A stretch of 12,012 nucleotides of DNA from JAWOGN01 sp046496815 (GTDB lineage Bacteria > Desulfobacterota > DSM-4660 > Desulfatiglandales > Desulfatiglandaceae), in the NCBI GenBank assembly GCA_046496815.1, contig JAWOGN010000230.1:1-12012 (forward strand), given 5' to 3'. The notes beneath the pieces were generated by a model. That model had not been told where the DNA came from and made no database searches. It was given only the letters and a program-made list of their open reading frames with translations. Positions within the stretch are counted from its first letter, which is position 1. The number at the start of each line of letters is the position of its first letter. Shown here one piece after another: positions 1 through 6,682 of the stretch. The translations under genes and the position numbers were made by a program.

Positions 1-1122
1 GCGATTGGACGCCGTACCCGATTGCCGCGTGTCACCTTGCTGTTGATATTGGGTTTTGTATTCGGTGTCAGCGAACTAAATTTGTTGTCTCCACACGATG
101 GAAGATGGTTTCCCGTTGTGACCGCCATGGCATTGGTTATGGTCGGTTTTCTCCTGGGGGAAAGATTTACCTTTTCTTCACTCCGTGAGCACGGCAAGCT
201 TGTGCTCTGGCTTTCCATAGCCGAAGTGATCGCAACCGCCTCAGTGGTGCTTGTCGGTTTGTGCTTGATCGGCGTACAGATGGATATCGCGCTGCTTCTC
301 GCCGGAATTGCGACCGCCACAGATCCGGCGGCGACAATCGACGTTGTAAAAGAAACGAAGGCGGACGGAGAATTCACGCGCACCTTGCTTGGTGTGGTCG
401 GCGTTGATGATGCATGGGGTCTGATTCTTTTCAGCCTCATGCTCACTGCGGTCCAAGTCTTGAGTGGACAAGGCGATTACACAGCGCCGCTCCTCGCTGG
501 TGCCTGGGAGTTGGGTGGTGCGATCTTGTTGGGGATTGTTCTCGGAATCCCGATGGCTTATGCAACCGGCCGGATTAAACCCGGTGAGCCGACTCTTGTG
601 GAAGCATTGGGTTTGGTTCTGCTTTGCGCCGGAATCGCGATCCGGCTCGACGTGTCGTTTTTACTCGCTTCCATGGTTCTGGGAAGCGTGGTTGCAAATC
701 TGGCTCGTCACCATGCCCGTCCCTTCCATGCTATCGAAGGCATCGAATGGCCTTTCATGATTCTGTTTTTCATATTATCGGGTGCATCGCTCCAAACCGA
801 AACCCTTTACCGGATCGGCTTTGTCGGCGGAATGTATATCCTTTTCAGAATTATAGGGCGATTCCTGGGCGCGTGGTCGGGTGGCGCTATCAGCCACGCC
901 GGTCCGGTGATGTGCCGATGGATGGGAATGGCGTTGATGCCTCAGGCCGGTGTTGCATTGGGGATGGCACTGATTGCAATCCAACGGCGCCCCGATCTCG
1001 AGGGAGTCATCCTTCCTGTCGTCATCGCTTCAACAGTGTTTTTCGAGGTGTTGGGACCCATATTGACGCGTATCGGGCTCGTTCGGGCAGGTGAGGTTCA
1101 CCGTGGCTTCAACGCCGGGTAA
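1..1122 (+). CDS. CPA2-type cation/proton antiporter, 5' end outside the window
   Basis: This is an integral membrane antiporter that would exchange Na+ or K+ for protons across the inner membrane, serving pH and ion homeostasis. The reading frame is open from base 1 with no convincing start (TTG at 22 lies inside the open frame and has no clear ribosome site), so the gene begins upstream. About 373 residues are visible, nearly all in hydrophobic segments broken by short polar loops. The diagnostic part is a TATDPAAT stretch (about 316-339) followed by GVVGVDDAWG. The adjacent Asp-Asp pair (bases 406-411) is the ion-binding signature of electrogenic CPA2 antiporters of the NapA/GerN kind. No C-terminal RCK/TrkA regulatory domain follows; the protein ends shortly after the last helix. 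The ion specificity cannot be read from the sequence. The family call is firm. Confidence 0.88.
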   Translation, partial: AIGRRTRLPRVTLLLILGFVFGVSELNLLSPHDGRWFPVVTAMALVMVGFLLGERFTFSSLREHGKLVLWLSIAEVIATASVVLVGLCLIGVQMDIALLLAGIATATDPAATIDVVKETKADGEFTRTLLGVVGVDDAWGLILFSLMLTAVQVLSGQGDYTAPLLAGAWELGGAILLGIVLGIPMAYATGRIKPGEPTLVEALGLVLLCAGIAIRLDVSFLLASMVLGSVVANLARHHARPFHAIEGIEWPFMILFFILSGASLQTETLYRIGFVGGMYILFRIIGRFLGAWSGGAISHAGPVMCRWMGMALMPQAGVALGMALIAIQRRPDLEGVILPVVIASTVFFEVLGPILTRIGLVRAGEVHRGFNAG

Positions 1123-1284
1123 CAATCCATTTCCAGATAAACGGAGCGGTGAATTGTGAGTTCGGCAAGGGTTGAAGATCTATCAAGGACATATTTGAGG
1201 GGGCCTGAAGCTTGAGAACAAGGTCTTTACGCTCACGGTTACGGCCAAAGCGCAGCCCCGGCGGTTAATGAGTGTTCAGGGTCG

Positions 1285-2646
1285 ATGAAATTACTCAGCA
1301 TATTCATGTTCCTACTCATTCTGTTCCCACATCTTGCACCTGCCGGGGAAGACTATTCTTTTGACTTGTCGGAAATAGAAAAAGAAATCGGAAAAAAGCC
1401 ATACGGCATCGGTGGCTATCTGGAATTCAGACCGAACTTTTTCTGGCTGGACAAGGATTCCGCATTTTATAAATTGAAATTTGATGATCTTTCCGGACGC
1501 AGCCGGCTGGATGAATACAACTTCAGACTTCTATTGGATGCAGACTACGAAAGGGGAATAGCACGCCTTTTTCTGAAAACAGTTGCCGATGTCAAGGAGT
1601 CCGATTTGGACTCCGATGCGGAGGCAAAGATATTCGAAGGGTATGCATCGCTGAAGCCTTTTCCTTTTTTTTCCATTGATCTCGGCAAAAAAACATACAA
1701 CTGGGGCACAGGCTACGCATGGAATCCAGTAGACTTTGTGGGAAGGCCTCAAGATCCGGATGATCCCGAGCTTCCTCTTGAAGGGTTTCTCACGGCCTCG
1801 GCGGATTACATAAAGAGTTTTGAAGGGCCTTTAAAAACTTTGGCGCTCACACCGGTCTTCATCCCGGTTTATGAAAACATTAACGAGGATTTCGGAAAGA
1901 TAGAGCACGTGAATTTCGGCGGCAAAGCGTATTTTCTTTTTCACGACACGGACATCGACGTCATGTTTCTCACGGAAGGCAGCAAGTCCGGCCGATTTGG
2001 TGTGGATTTTTCCCGAAATATTACCACAAATTTCGAAATACACGGGGAATTTGCGTTTATAAATGATTTCAAAAAACCCGTCATTGATAGGGATGGGAAG
2101 CTTTCCGAGAAGACGTTTGATGCAAAAAGCTTTCTTTTGGGAATCAGATATCTCACATCATCCGACACGACATTTATATCCGAGTATTATCGAAACGGGA
2201 CCGGATATAGTAAGAACGAGGTGGAGGATTTTTTTGCGTTTGTCCATAAGGGTCATGATGCGTTTGTTTCTTCAGGCGATGAGGTTCTATTGGAACGTGC
2301 CGCATCACTTGGCGAAAACAATTACGGCAAGCGCAATCCCATGCAGGACTACTTCTACCTCCGTATCGTTCAGAAAGAGCCCTTTGATATGCTTTATTTC
2401 AGCCCATCCATCACGTGGATATACAATATCAATGACAAAAGTTATTCCCTCTCCCCGCAATTTTTGTACACGGGTATTACCAATCTGGAGTTGCGGCTGA
2501 AGGGAGCATTTATTGTGGGAGCGCAGGGAACCGAATACGGTGAGAAGCAGAATGATTACCGGTTGGAATTCAGGGCGCGTTACTATTTTGATGCGGTCAA
2601 GCTTTTTGATGGGATAAAGAGACGCGTGAGTGGGGGTGACAATTAG
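1285..2646 (+). CDS. Outer-membrane beta-barrel (porin-like) protein with signal peptide
   Basis: The 453-residue product starts with a clear Sec signal peptide: MKLL, a hydrophobic core to about residue 16, and a likely cleavage after APA at about residue 20. The mature part is rich in alternating polar/hydrophobic stretches with many aromatic residues, typical of transmembrane beta strands, and has acidic loops (for example the DPDDPE stretch near base 1760). The last strong strand is LRLEFRARYYF-like (RLEFRARYYF), about 15 residues before a basic tail, so the C-terminal aromatic signature is slightly internal. I infer an outer-membrane channel or an accessory barrel of an envelope transport system. 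I do not recognise the precise family; alginate-export-like and DUF1302-like barrels are possibilities. The ATG at 1285 has only a weak AGGG about 6 bases upstream. A 162-base gap separates it from the antiporter, and the next gene starts 28 bases after its stop. Confidence 0.7.
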   Translation: MKLLSIFMFLLILFPHLAPAGEDYSFDLSEIEKEIGKKPYGIGGYLEFRPNFFWLDKDSAFYKLKFDDLSGRSRLDEYNFRLLLDADYERGIARLFLKTVADVKESDLDSDAEAKIFEGYASLKPFPFFSIDLGKKTYNWGTGYAWNPVDFVGRPQDPDDPELPLEGFLTASADYIKSFEGPLKTLALTPVFIPVYENINEDFGKIEHVNFGGKAYFLFHDTDIDVMFLTEGSKSGRFGVDFSRNITTNFEIHGEFAFINDFKKPVIDRDGKLSEKTFDAKSFLLGIRYLTSSDTTFISEYYRNGTGYSKNEVEDFFAFVHKGHDAFVSSGDEVLLERAASLGENNYGKRNPMQDYFYLRIVQKEPFDMLYFSPSITWIYNINDKSYSLSPQFLYTGITNLELRLKGAFIVGAQGTEYGEKQNDYRLEFRARYYFDAVKLFDGIKRRVSGGDN

Positions 2647-2674
2647 ATTAGGACTACCGGTCGGGGGGTGTTCA

Positions 2675-3175
2675 ATGGGTCATATCGACGCGATACTGGA
2701 AAAGTATGAGGAATATCTTAAAAGGGCAGAGGCCGGTACGTGTAAGAAAGTTGGTCTACGCATGCAGTTTCGAAAGGTTTTAAGACAGAGATATAAAGAG
2801 ATATTTGAACCTTTGTTGGCGGAGATAGAGCAAAAACTTTTGGCTAAGAACCATGTGGCAAGTGTTGAAGAAAAAACATCAAAAGAAAATTTTTATATGT
2901 TCACCTTGGGTATCATCCCCAGACATCTTATGAGATGCCCGGTTGACAGGTATTATCCGAGTCATCTGCTCTCAACGATTTCCTTCATTGCAAACGAATG
3001 CACATTAACGATTGATATTGAAACGCTTATAAACCCCAGCATCGGAATTGAAAGTAACAAGTTCAGTGAAAAGCTCGTTATTGATGAACTTACGCAAGCG
3101 CTCTTCGTGCAAAAGGTTTTTGAATTTCTCGAGAAGGTTTTTGAGGAAACAATCATCCTCGATTATCAGGAATGA
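2675..3175 (+). CDS. Hypothetical protein, 166 aa, unknown function
   Basis: I do not recognise this protein. I chose the ATG at 2675 because a strong purine run (GGGGGG, 2663-2668) lies about 6 bases upstream. The frame is open back to a GTG at 2630 that overlaps the porin gene, but that start has no better support. The product is soluble with no signal peptide or membrane segment. Its N-terminal third is charged and helical (EKYEEYLKRAE, then a Lys/Arg-rich stretch and LLAEIEQKLLAKN). The middle part (FYMFTLGIIPRHLMRCP) is more hydrophobic, and the C-terminal helix (FEFLEKVFEETIILDYQE) is acidic. The region is visibly richer in A+T, with more AAA/AAT/TTT codons than neighbouring genes, which may indicate a different origin. 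Its 28-base distance from the porin gene makes co-transcription plausible. Confidence 0.6.
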   Translation: MGHIDAILEKYEEYLKRAEAGTCKKVGLRMQFRKVLRQRYKEIFEPLLAEIEQKLLAKNHVASVEEKTSKENFYMFTLGIIPRHLMRCPVDRYYPSHLLSTISFIANECTLTIDIETLINPSIGIESNKFSEKLVIDELTQALFVQKVFEFLEKVFEETIILDYQE

Positions 3176-3297
3176 TTGCAAACGGTCGGTCTCTCGGTAA
3201 AGAGAAGCCCGGGCTCGGGGATTGCCGTTGCTTGAGGCCGTCTGATCAATCGTCAGTCGGATGCAGATAAAGGAGACGATAGAAGCGGTATTGCAGC

Positions 3298-3348
3298 CGG
3301 AGGCATTTAAGCAAGTTGCATTTTCGCATCCTCCGCCGAATCTTTTCT
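3298..3348 (+). terminator. Possible weak terminator (CGGAGG/CCTCCG dyad then T-rich tract)
   Basis: Arms CGGAGG (3298-3303) and CCTCCG (3330-3335) can pair around a 26-base loop, and TCTTTTCTTCT follows within about 6 bases. The large loop and interrupted T tract make it a poor terminator, so this is a low-confidence call. If real, it would end transcription from the 2675 gene about 125 bases past its stop. Confidence 0.22.
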
Positions 3349-3428
3349 TCTCGGGTTTCCTGCCGTAATATTATTTATCATGCTGAAATATCTCAATAAA
3401 TTACTCATACAGGCGTTTCCGCTTTTCT

Positions 3429-3444
3429 TGGCATGAAAAATGCT
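3429..3444 (+). promoter_or_regulatory. Candidate sigma-54 (RpoN) promoter
   Basis: The sequence TGGCATGAAAAATGCT matches the RpoN consensus TGGCACG-N4-TTGCW at all but two positions. The invariant GG (3430-3431) and GC (3442-3443) are separated by exactly the required 10 bases. Transcription would begin near 3455, about 49 bases upstream of the ATG at 3504 and in the right orientation. Activity would need an ATP-dependent enhancer-binding protein, whose gene is not in this window. The motif spacing is seen directly; function is inferred. Confidence 0.6.
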
Positions 3445-3503
3445 CTTACAAACAACAGCGGCCGTAATTGAATATAAACCTTCATACAGGAACGGAGATT
3501 ACC

Positions 3504-3701
3504 ATGACTGATGAAACTTATTATGATGACAGAGCGGAGATGACGACCGATACGCACAAACCGGCGCGTCCTTTGAAGTATTTTAAGGACAAAGATGGAT
3601 ACGGCTGGCTGTGCGATAAGGGTATCGACCCAAGCAAGGATTTTAGGGAGCAGGGTTGCTGGCGGTGTGATGAGATGGCTTTCCCGACAGGGGGAAGATG
3701 A
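3504..3701 (+). CDS. Small cysteine-containing protein, possibly frameshifted near its 3' end
   Basis: As written, this gives a 65-residue protein. The ATG at 3504 has CGGAG about 8 bases upstream and is preferred to the TTG at 3468, which lies close to the predicted transcription start. The N-terminal third is acidic (YYDDRAEM). It is followed by KYFKDKDGYGWLC, then a CWRC motif, giving Cys37, Cys52 and Cys55. The TGA stop comes right after a run of five G (3690-3694). If one G is removed, the frame continues to the TAG at 3796-3798, giving 97 residues and a fourth cysteine (Cys78) in NICGSTG. Four cysteines would suit a zinc or iron-sulfur site. The extension has coding-like codon use. I do not recognise a named family. 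It lies downstream of the sigma-54 promoter candidate and upstream of a TPR gene. Confidence 0.6.
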   Translation: MTDETYYDDRAEMTTDTHKPARPLKYFKDKDGYGWLCDKGIDPSKDFREQGCWRCDEMAFPTGGR

Positions 3702-3790
3702 CACCCAAGCCGGCGCGGCCAACATCAAAAACATTTGCGGATCAACCGGTCTGAAGATGATCCGCAAGGACATATCCAGACTTAAACGCT

Positions 3791-4636
3791 TTGGATAGCC
3801 AAGCAGATATAAAGACTTACCCGTCACCTGATTTAGCTGTAGATGCGGGTCTGGGGATGGTTCAAAAAGGGGAATTTAAGCAGGCCCTCGTTACATTCAC
3901 AGCCGCGATCACATTGGATCAGCGCCACTGGGAAGCATACCGGTTACGGGGGATCACTTACACCAGGCTGGGTTGCTATGATTCGGCTATAGCGGATTTT
4001 GACAGCGCTGTCCGAGGCGATCCGATGTGCGCCGGTTGTATATATGAGCGCGGGAGCGCCAAGATGTTCGCGGGCCACCTCGAAGGAGCCTTGGCGGATT
4101 TGTCCGAGTGTTTGACCCTGAAGTCCGACTTTGCGCCGGCCTATTCGATTCGTGCAGGAATTTACACCAGAATGGGTTGTTGCAAACCGGCACTTAAGGA
4201 TATTGATGTCGCGTTGGAACTTGAGCCCGACAATGCCGGGTATTTACACAACAGGGGCGTAATACTGACGGCGATGGATCGGTATGACGAAGCCATTGAA
4301 AATTACGAGAAGGCCCTTAAATTAGACCCTAATGGTGGGGGCACCTATAACAACCTTGCCTGGCTGCTTGCCACGGCAAAAAATTCTAAATTTTGGGATT
4401 GCCGGAAGGCGATCATTTACGCTCACAAGGCAGTCGAACTCGGAAAAATCGGGGCTTGGCTTGACACGCTTGCTGAGGCCTATGCGGCGTGTGGTGACTT
4501 TGAAAAGGCGGTAGAGGCAGAAACACAAGCTTACGAGTTATCCAGGCCGCCGAATGAGAAATTCCGAGAACGCGTCGCCCTGTATAGATGTGGCAAGAGC
4601 TATTCGGCTTGGCGATCGGAGAACCCCGTGAATTGA
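3791..4636 (+). CDS. Tetratricopeptide-repeat (TPR) protein, 281 aa
   Basis: This is a TPR scaffold expected to mediate protein-protein contacts. It has no signal peptide or enzymatic domain. Five TPR-like units span about residues 14-44, 46-78, 82-112, 114-146 and 148-180, each showing the alternating small/aromatic pattern and a Pro near its end (for example LDPNGG). After them comes the NNLAWLLAT...AIIYAHKAVEL module and a final WLDTLAEAYAACGDFEKAVE repeat, a combination common at the C-terminus of bacterial TPR proteins. Several cysteines occur within the repeats (CAGC, GCCKPA). The frame has no ATG before residue 23 (base 3857), so the start is probably TTG at 3791, which overlaps the TAG at 3796-3798 of the restored upstream frame and would allow translational coupling. 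Starting at 3857 would cut the first TPR. Partners are unknown. Confidence 0.82.
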   Translation: MDSQADIKTYPSPDLAVDAGLGMVQKGEFKQALVTFTAAITLDQRHWEAYRLRGITYTRLGCYDSAIADFDSAVRGDPMCAGCIYERGSAKMFAGHLEGALADLSECLTLKSDFAPAYSIRAGIYTRMGCCKPALKDIDVALELEPDNAGYLHNRGVILTAMDRYDEAIENYEKALKLDPNGGGTYNNLAWLLATAKNSKFWDCRKAIIYAHKAVELGKIGAWLDTLAEAYAACGDFEKAVEAETQAYELSRPPNEKFRERVALYRCGKSYSAWRSENPVN

Positions 4637-4691
4637 TGGTATTCGCCTACCGGGAAGGGCGGTCACCGGGAGGGGACAAAGGAGAGAAGGG

Positions 4692-5090
4692 ATGAAAATT
4701 GCCGTGGGAACGGATGACAAAAAGACGATCCGTAAAAAGCATTTCGGCGAAAGCAGATATTTTCTGGTTATCGAAATACTGAACGCTCAAATTGTGGGCA
4801 AAGACTTGAGAAACAATCCTTATTTCGAGGGGGAAAAACCCGGAGCACACCACGGGCAAGCCGAAGTCATTATGAAACTGCTGGGAGATTGCGAGCTTTT
4901 CATGGCAAGGAGCTTCGGGAAAATATCCGTTCGAGAAATATCGATTCGGGGAATTGATTGCATTACCACCCGCAAGGAAAGTGTCGATCAGGCAATTTCC
5001 GCTTACCTTGATGGGAAACTGGAAGACTTCAATTACTACGATTCAAATGCAAAAGATTATGTGAGATGCTCTCAAAGGCCATATAAATAG
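4692..5090 (+). CDS. NifX/NifB-type dinitrogenase iron-molybdenum cofactor-binding domain protein
   Basis: The 132-residue protein is essentially one Nitro_FeMo-Co domain (Pfam PF02579 family). It begins MKIAVGTDD and shows the family landmarks: a YFLVIEI strand, an internal GAHHGQAEVIMKLLGDCELFMARSFG segment, and a terminal DQAISAYLDGKL helix. The paired histidines at HHG are candidate cofactor contacts. Family members carry or store iron-sulfur or molybdenum-iron clusters. Stand-alone copies are common in anaerobes, including many without nitrogenase, where their role is poorly known. GGAGAGAAGG sits just before the ATG at 4692, a strong ribosome site. The TPR gene ends 55 bases upstream, so read-through from the sigma-54 promoter is possible. 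No nif structural genes are visible, so a role in nitrogen fixation cannot be assumed. Confidence 0.85.
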   Translation: MKIAVGTDDKKTIRKKHFGESRYFLVIEILNAQIVGKDLRNNPYFEGEKPGAHHGQAEVIMKLLGDCELFMARSFGKISVREISIRGIDCITTRKESVDQAISAYLDGKLEDFNYYDSNAKDYVRCSQRPYK

Positions 5091-5173
5091 TGCCCGACCA
5101 AAAGCTGCTATCTTGCCAATCTCCGGGTCAGACTCAATTATGATCCTCGAAATGCTCAATTTGTTTATTCGGG

Positions 5174-5179
5174 TATAAT
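5174..5179 (+). promoter_or_regulatory. TATAAT box, possible promoter for the CstB-like gene
   Basis: A perfect TATAAT occurs about 100 bases before the ATG at 5280, in a 189-base gap free of genes. No good -35 box stands 16-18 bases upstream (AATGCT at 5151), so the call rests on the -10 element alone. An alternative TAAAAT lies at 5239-5244. Confidence 0.3.
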
Positions 5180-5279
5180 CTTCACCTTCCTTGATCTTGG
5201 AAAAAAATCTCTAGTTTTCTTTCAGACACTCAATAATTTAAAATAGGGATCATCACAGAATTTTGTAGGAGGAAATCAC

Positions 5280-6659
5280 ATGTATTTCAAACAAATCATC
5301 GTTGAGGGCATGGGCTGCCTTTCCTATGTGATAGGCTGCCCACAGGCGAAGGTCGCTTGTGTCGTGGATCCGAAAAGAGATGTCCAAGACTATATCGACA
5401 TTACCCGTAAGAACGATATGAACATTACCCATATTTTTGAAACCCATGTCCACGCGGATCACGTCAGCGGCAATTTGGAACTCAAATCCAGGACAGGCGC
5501 TGAGGTTTACTTTATGGAGGGCAGTCCTGTTAAATTCGATCATAGCGTGGTTAAGGAAACAGACGTCATAGAGTTTGGGGTTGCCAAACTGGAATTTATA
5601 AAAACGCCGGGGCATACCCCCCACGCGATGTCCATTCTGGTCACCGATAAATCCAGAAGTGAGGACCCGTGGCTTGTTTTGACCGGGGATTGTCTTTTTG
5701 TGGGAGACGTCGGACGCCCCGACCTTGCGGGGGCGGAACTCTTGGATGAACAGATTCAGAACTTGTATGATTCCCTGCATCACAAACTGGGCGGCCTGCC
5801 GGAGCGTGTGGAGGTATTTCCGGCCCATGGAGAAGGTTCGTTGTGCGGAAAAGGCATGAGTCCCAAGTCCAGTTCCACGATAGGCTTCGAAAAGAGAAGC
5901 GATCCCATTTTGAGACTTTCACAAAGTGAATTTGAAAGAGAGTTCAAACAGAGCTTCCCTGAAAGACCCAAGAGCTTTACCCATATCATTGAAACCAATC
6001 TCAATGGCCCCCCGCTGTTGGAACGCTGCCCTGTGGCCCGGGATATGTCGCCGGTGCAGGTGAAGCGCGAGCTGAAAAGAGGTGCCACGATTCTCGATAC
6101 GAGAGATACGGCTGCTTTTGGCGGGGTTCACATACCGGGAGCCATCAATATCGGTTTTGCCAATCAGACCGCAAACTGGATCGGCATGGTGATTGATCCC
6201 GAAGTCGAACTGGTTTTGGTCGTAACGGATGATAAGGCGTATGAAGAGATGTGTACGCAGCTTCACCGGATTGGGTATGACAACATCGTTGGATTTCTCT
6301 ATGGAGGGATTGCGAGTTGGCAGGAGATGGGCTACCCCATTAGCCAGTTGTGGCAGATTTCGGCTGCAGCGTTAAAGGAAAAGCTGGAGACGAAGCGGTA
6401 CAAACATTTTCTGGATGTGAGAACGCCGGCCGAATGGGCGGCGCGACGCATCCGGGAAGCTGAGCATTTCCCGTTGACAGCGCTACTGAAAGGGGTGCCG
6501 GATATCCCAAAGGATGAAGAAGTTATTGTGACGTGTGGGGTGGGATACCGGGGTAACATTGCTGCAAGTTATCTGCAAGGGGAAGGTTTTCAACATGTCC
6601 ACAGCCTTGCCGGCGGCATGAAGGCCTGGGTGAATGCCGGCTATCCTGCGGTGACATAA
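5280..6659 (+). CDS. CstB-like persulfide dioxygenase / pseudo-rhodanese / rhodanese fusion
   Basis: The 459-residue protein has three domains. Residues 1-240 are a metallo-beta-lactamase fold with THVHADH at 55-61 (His56, His58, Asp60, His61), His112 in TPGHTPH, Asp137 in TGDC and His183 in PAHGEGS. Residues about 262-353 form a rhodanese-like domain with no cysteine at the active-site loop (VVTDDK near 315-319), so it is likely inactive. Residues about 362-457 form a second rhodanese domain with Cys419 in TCGVGYRG. This order and length match Staphylococcus aureus CstB, which oxidises persulfides with iron and oxygen and releases thiosulfate. Cys189 in SLCGKG may correspond to the extra cysteine of the CstB metal domain. 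TAGGAGG lies 8 bases before the ATG. The role, detoxifying sulfide or persulfide during oxygen exposure, is inferred from the family. Confidence 0.87.
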   Translation: MYFKQIIVEGMGCLSYVIGCPQAKVACVVDPKRDVQDYIDITRKNDMNITHIFETHVHADHVSGNLELKSRTGAEVYFMEGSPVKFDHSVVKETDVIEFGVAKLEFIKTPGHTPHAMSILVTDKSRSEDPWLVLTGDCLFVGDVGRPDLAGAELLDEQIQNLYDSLHHKLGGLPERVEVFPAHGEGSLCGKGMSPKSSSTIGFEKRSDPILRLSQSEFEREFKQSFPERPKSFTHIIETNLNGPPLLERCPVARDMSPVQVKRELKRGATILDTRDTAAFGGVHIPGAINIGFANQTANWIGMVIDPEVELVLVVTDDKAYEEMCTQLHRIGYDNIVGFLYGGIASWQEMGYPISQLWQISAAALKEKLETKRYKHFLDVRTPAEWAARRIREAEHFPLTALLKGVPDIPKDEEVIVTCGVGYRGNIAASYLQGEGFQHVHSLAGGMKAWVNAGYPAVT

Positions 6660-6682
6660 CAAGATAAGCTGCGAGGATTAGG

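Larger units (their letters stand above)
3176..3503 (+). other. 328-base intergenic region with several dyads
   Basis: No credible coding frame is seen here. The region holds a perfect 10-base palindrome AGCCCGGGCT at 3206-3215, just after a TCTCT/AGAGA dyad (3190-3205). A hairpin lies at 3238-3260, with arms CCGTCTGA and TCAGTCGG, one T-T mismatch and a 7-base loop. A CGGAGG/CCTCCG dyad at 3298-3335 is followed by a T-rich stretch. An AT-rich segment (about 3366-3405) leads into the sigma-54 promoter candidate at 3429. None of the first two dyads has a T-run, so they are not ordinary intrinsic terminators. An upstream activator site for a sigma-54 enhancer-binding protein would be expected in this stretch, and the 3238-3260 dyad is the best-placed candidate, but this is inference. 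Confidence 0.4.

Noticed and set aside
624..1094. 156-residue + frame inside the antiporter
   Set aside because: It is out of frame within a conserved membrane protein; the product is Arg/Pro-rich shadow sequence.
1123..1284. Gap between antiporter and porin genes
   Set aside because: I looked for a terminator, promoter or small gene and found no pair of boxes with acceptable spacing and no convincing hairpin.
3405..3827. 140-residue minus-strand frame covering the suspected frameshift
   Set aside because: It has no recognisable motif or good ribosome site, while the + strand frames carry a CWRC motif and coding-like codons.
5253..5828. 191-residue open frame on the minus strand
   Set aside because: It lies fully across the strongly supported CstB-like gene, and its product shows no recognisable domain.
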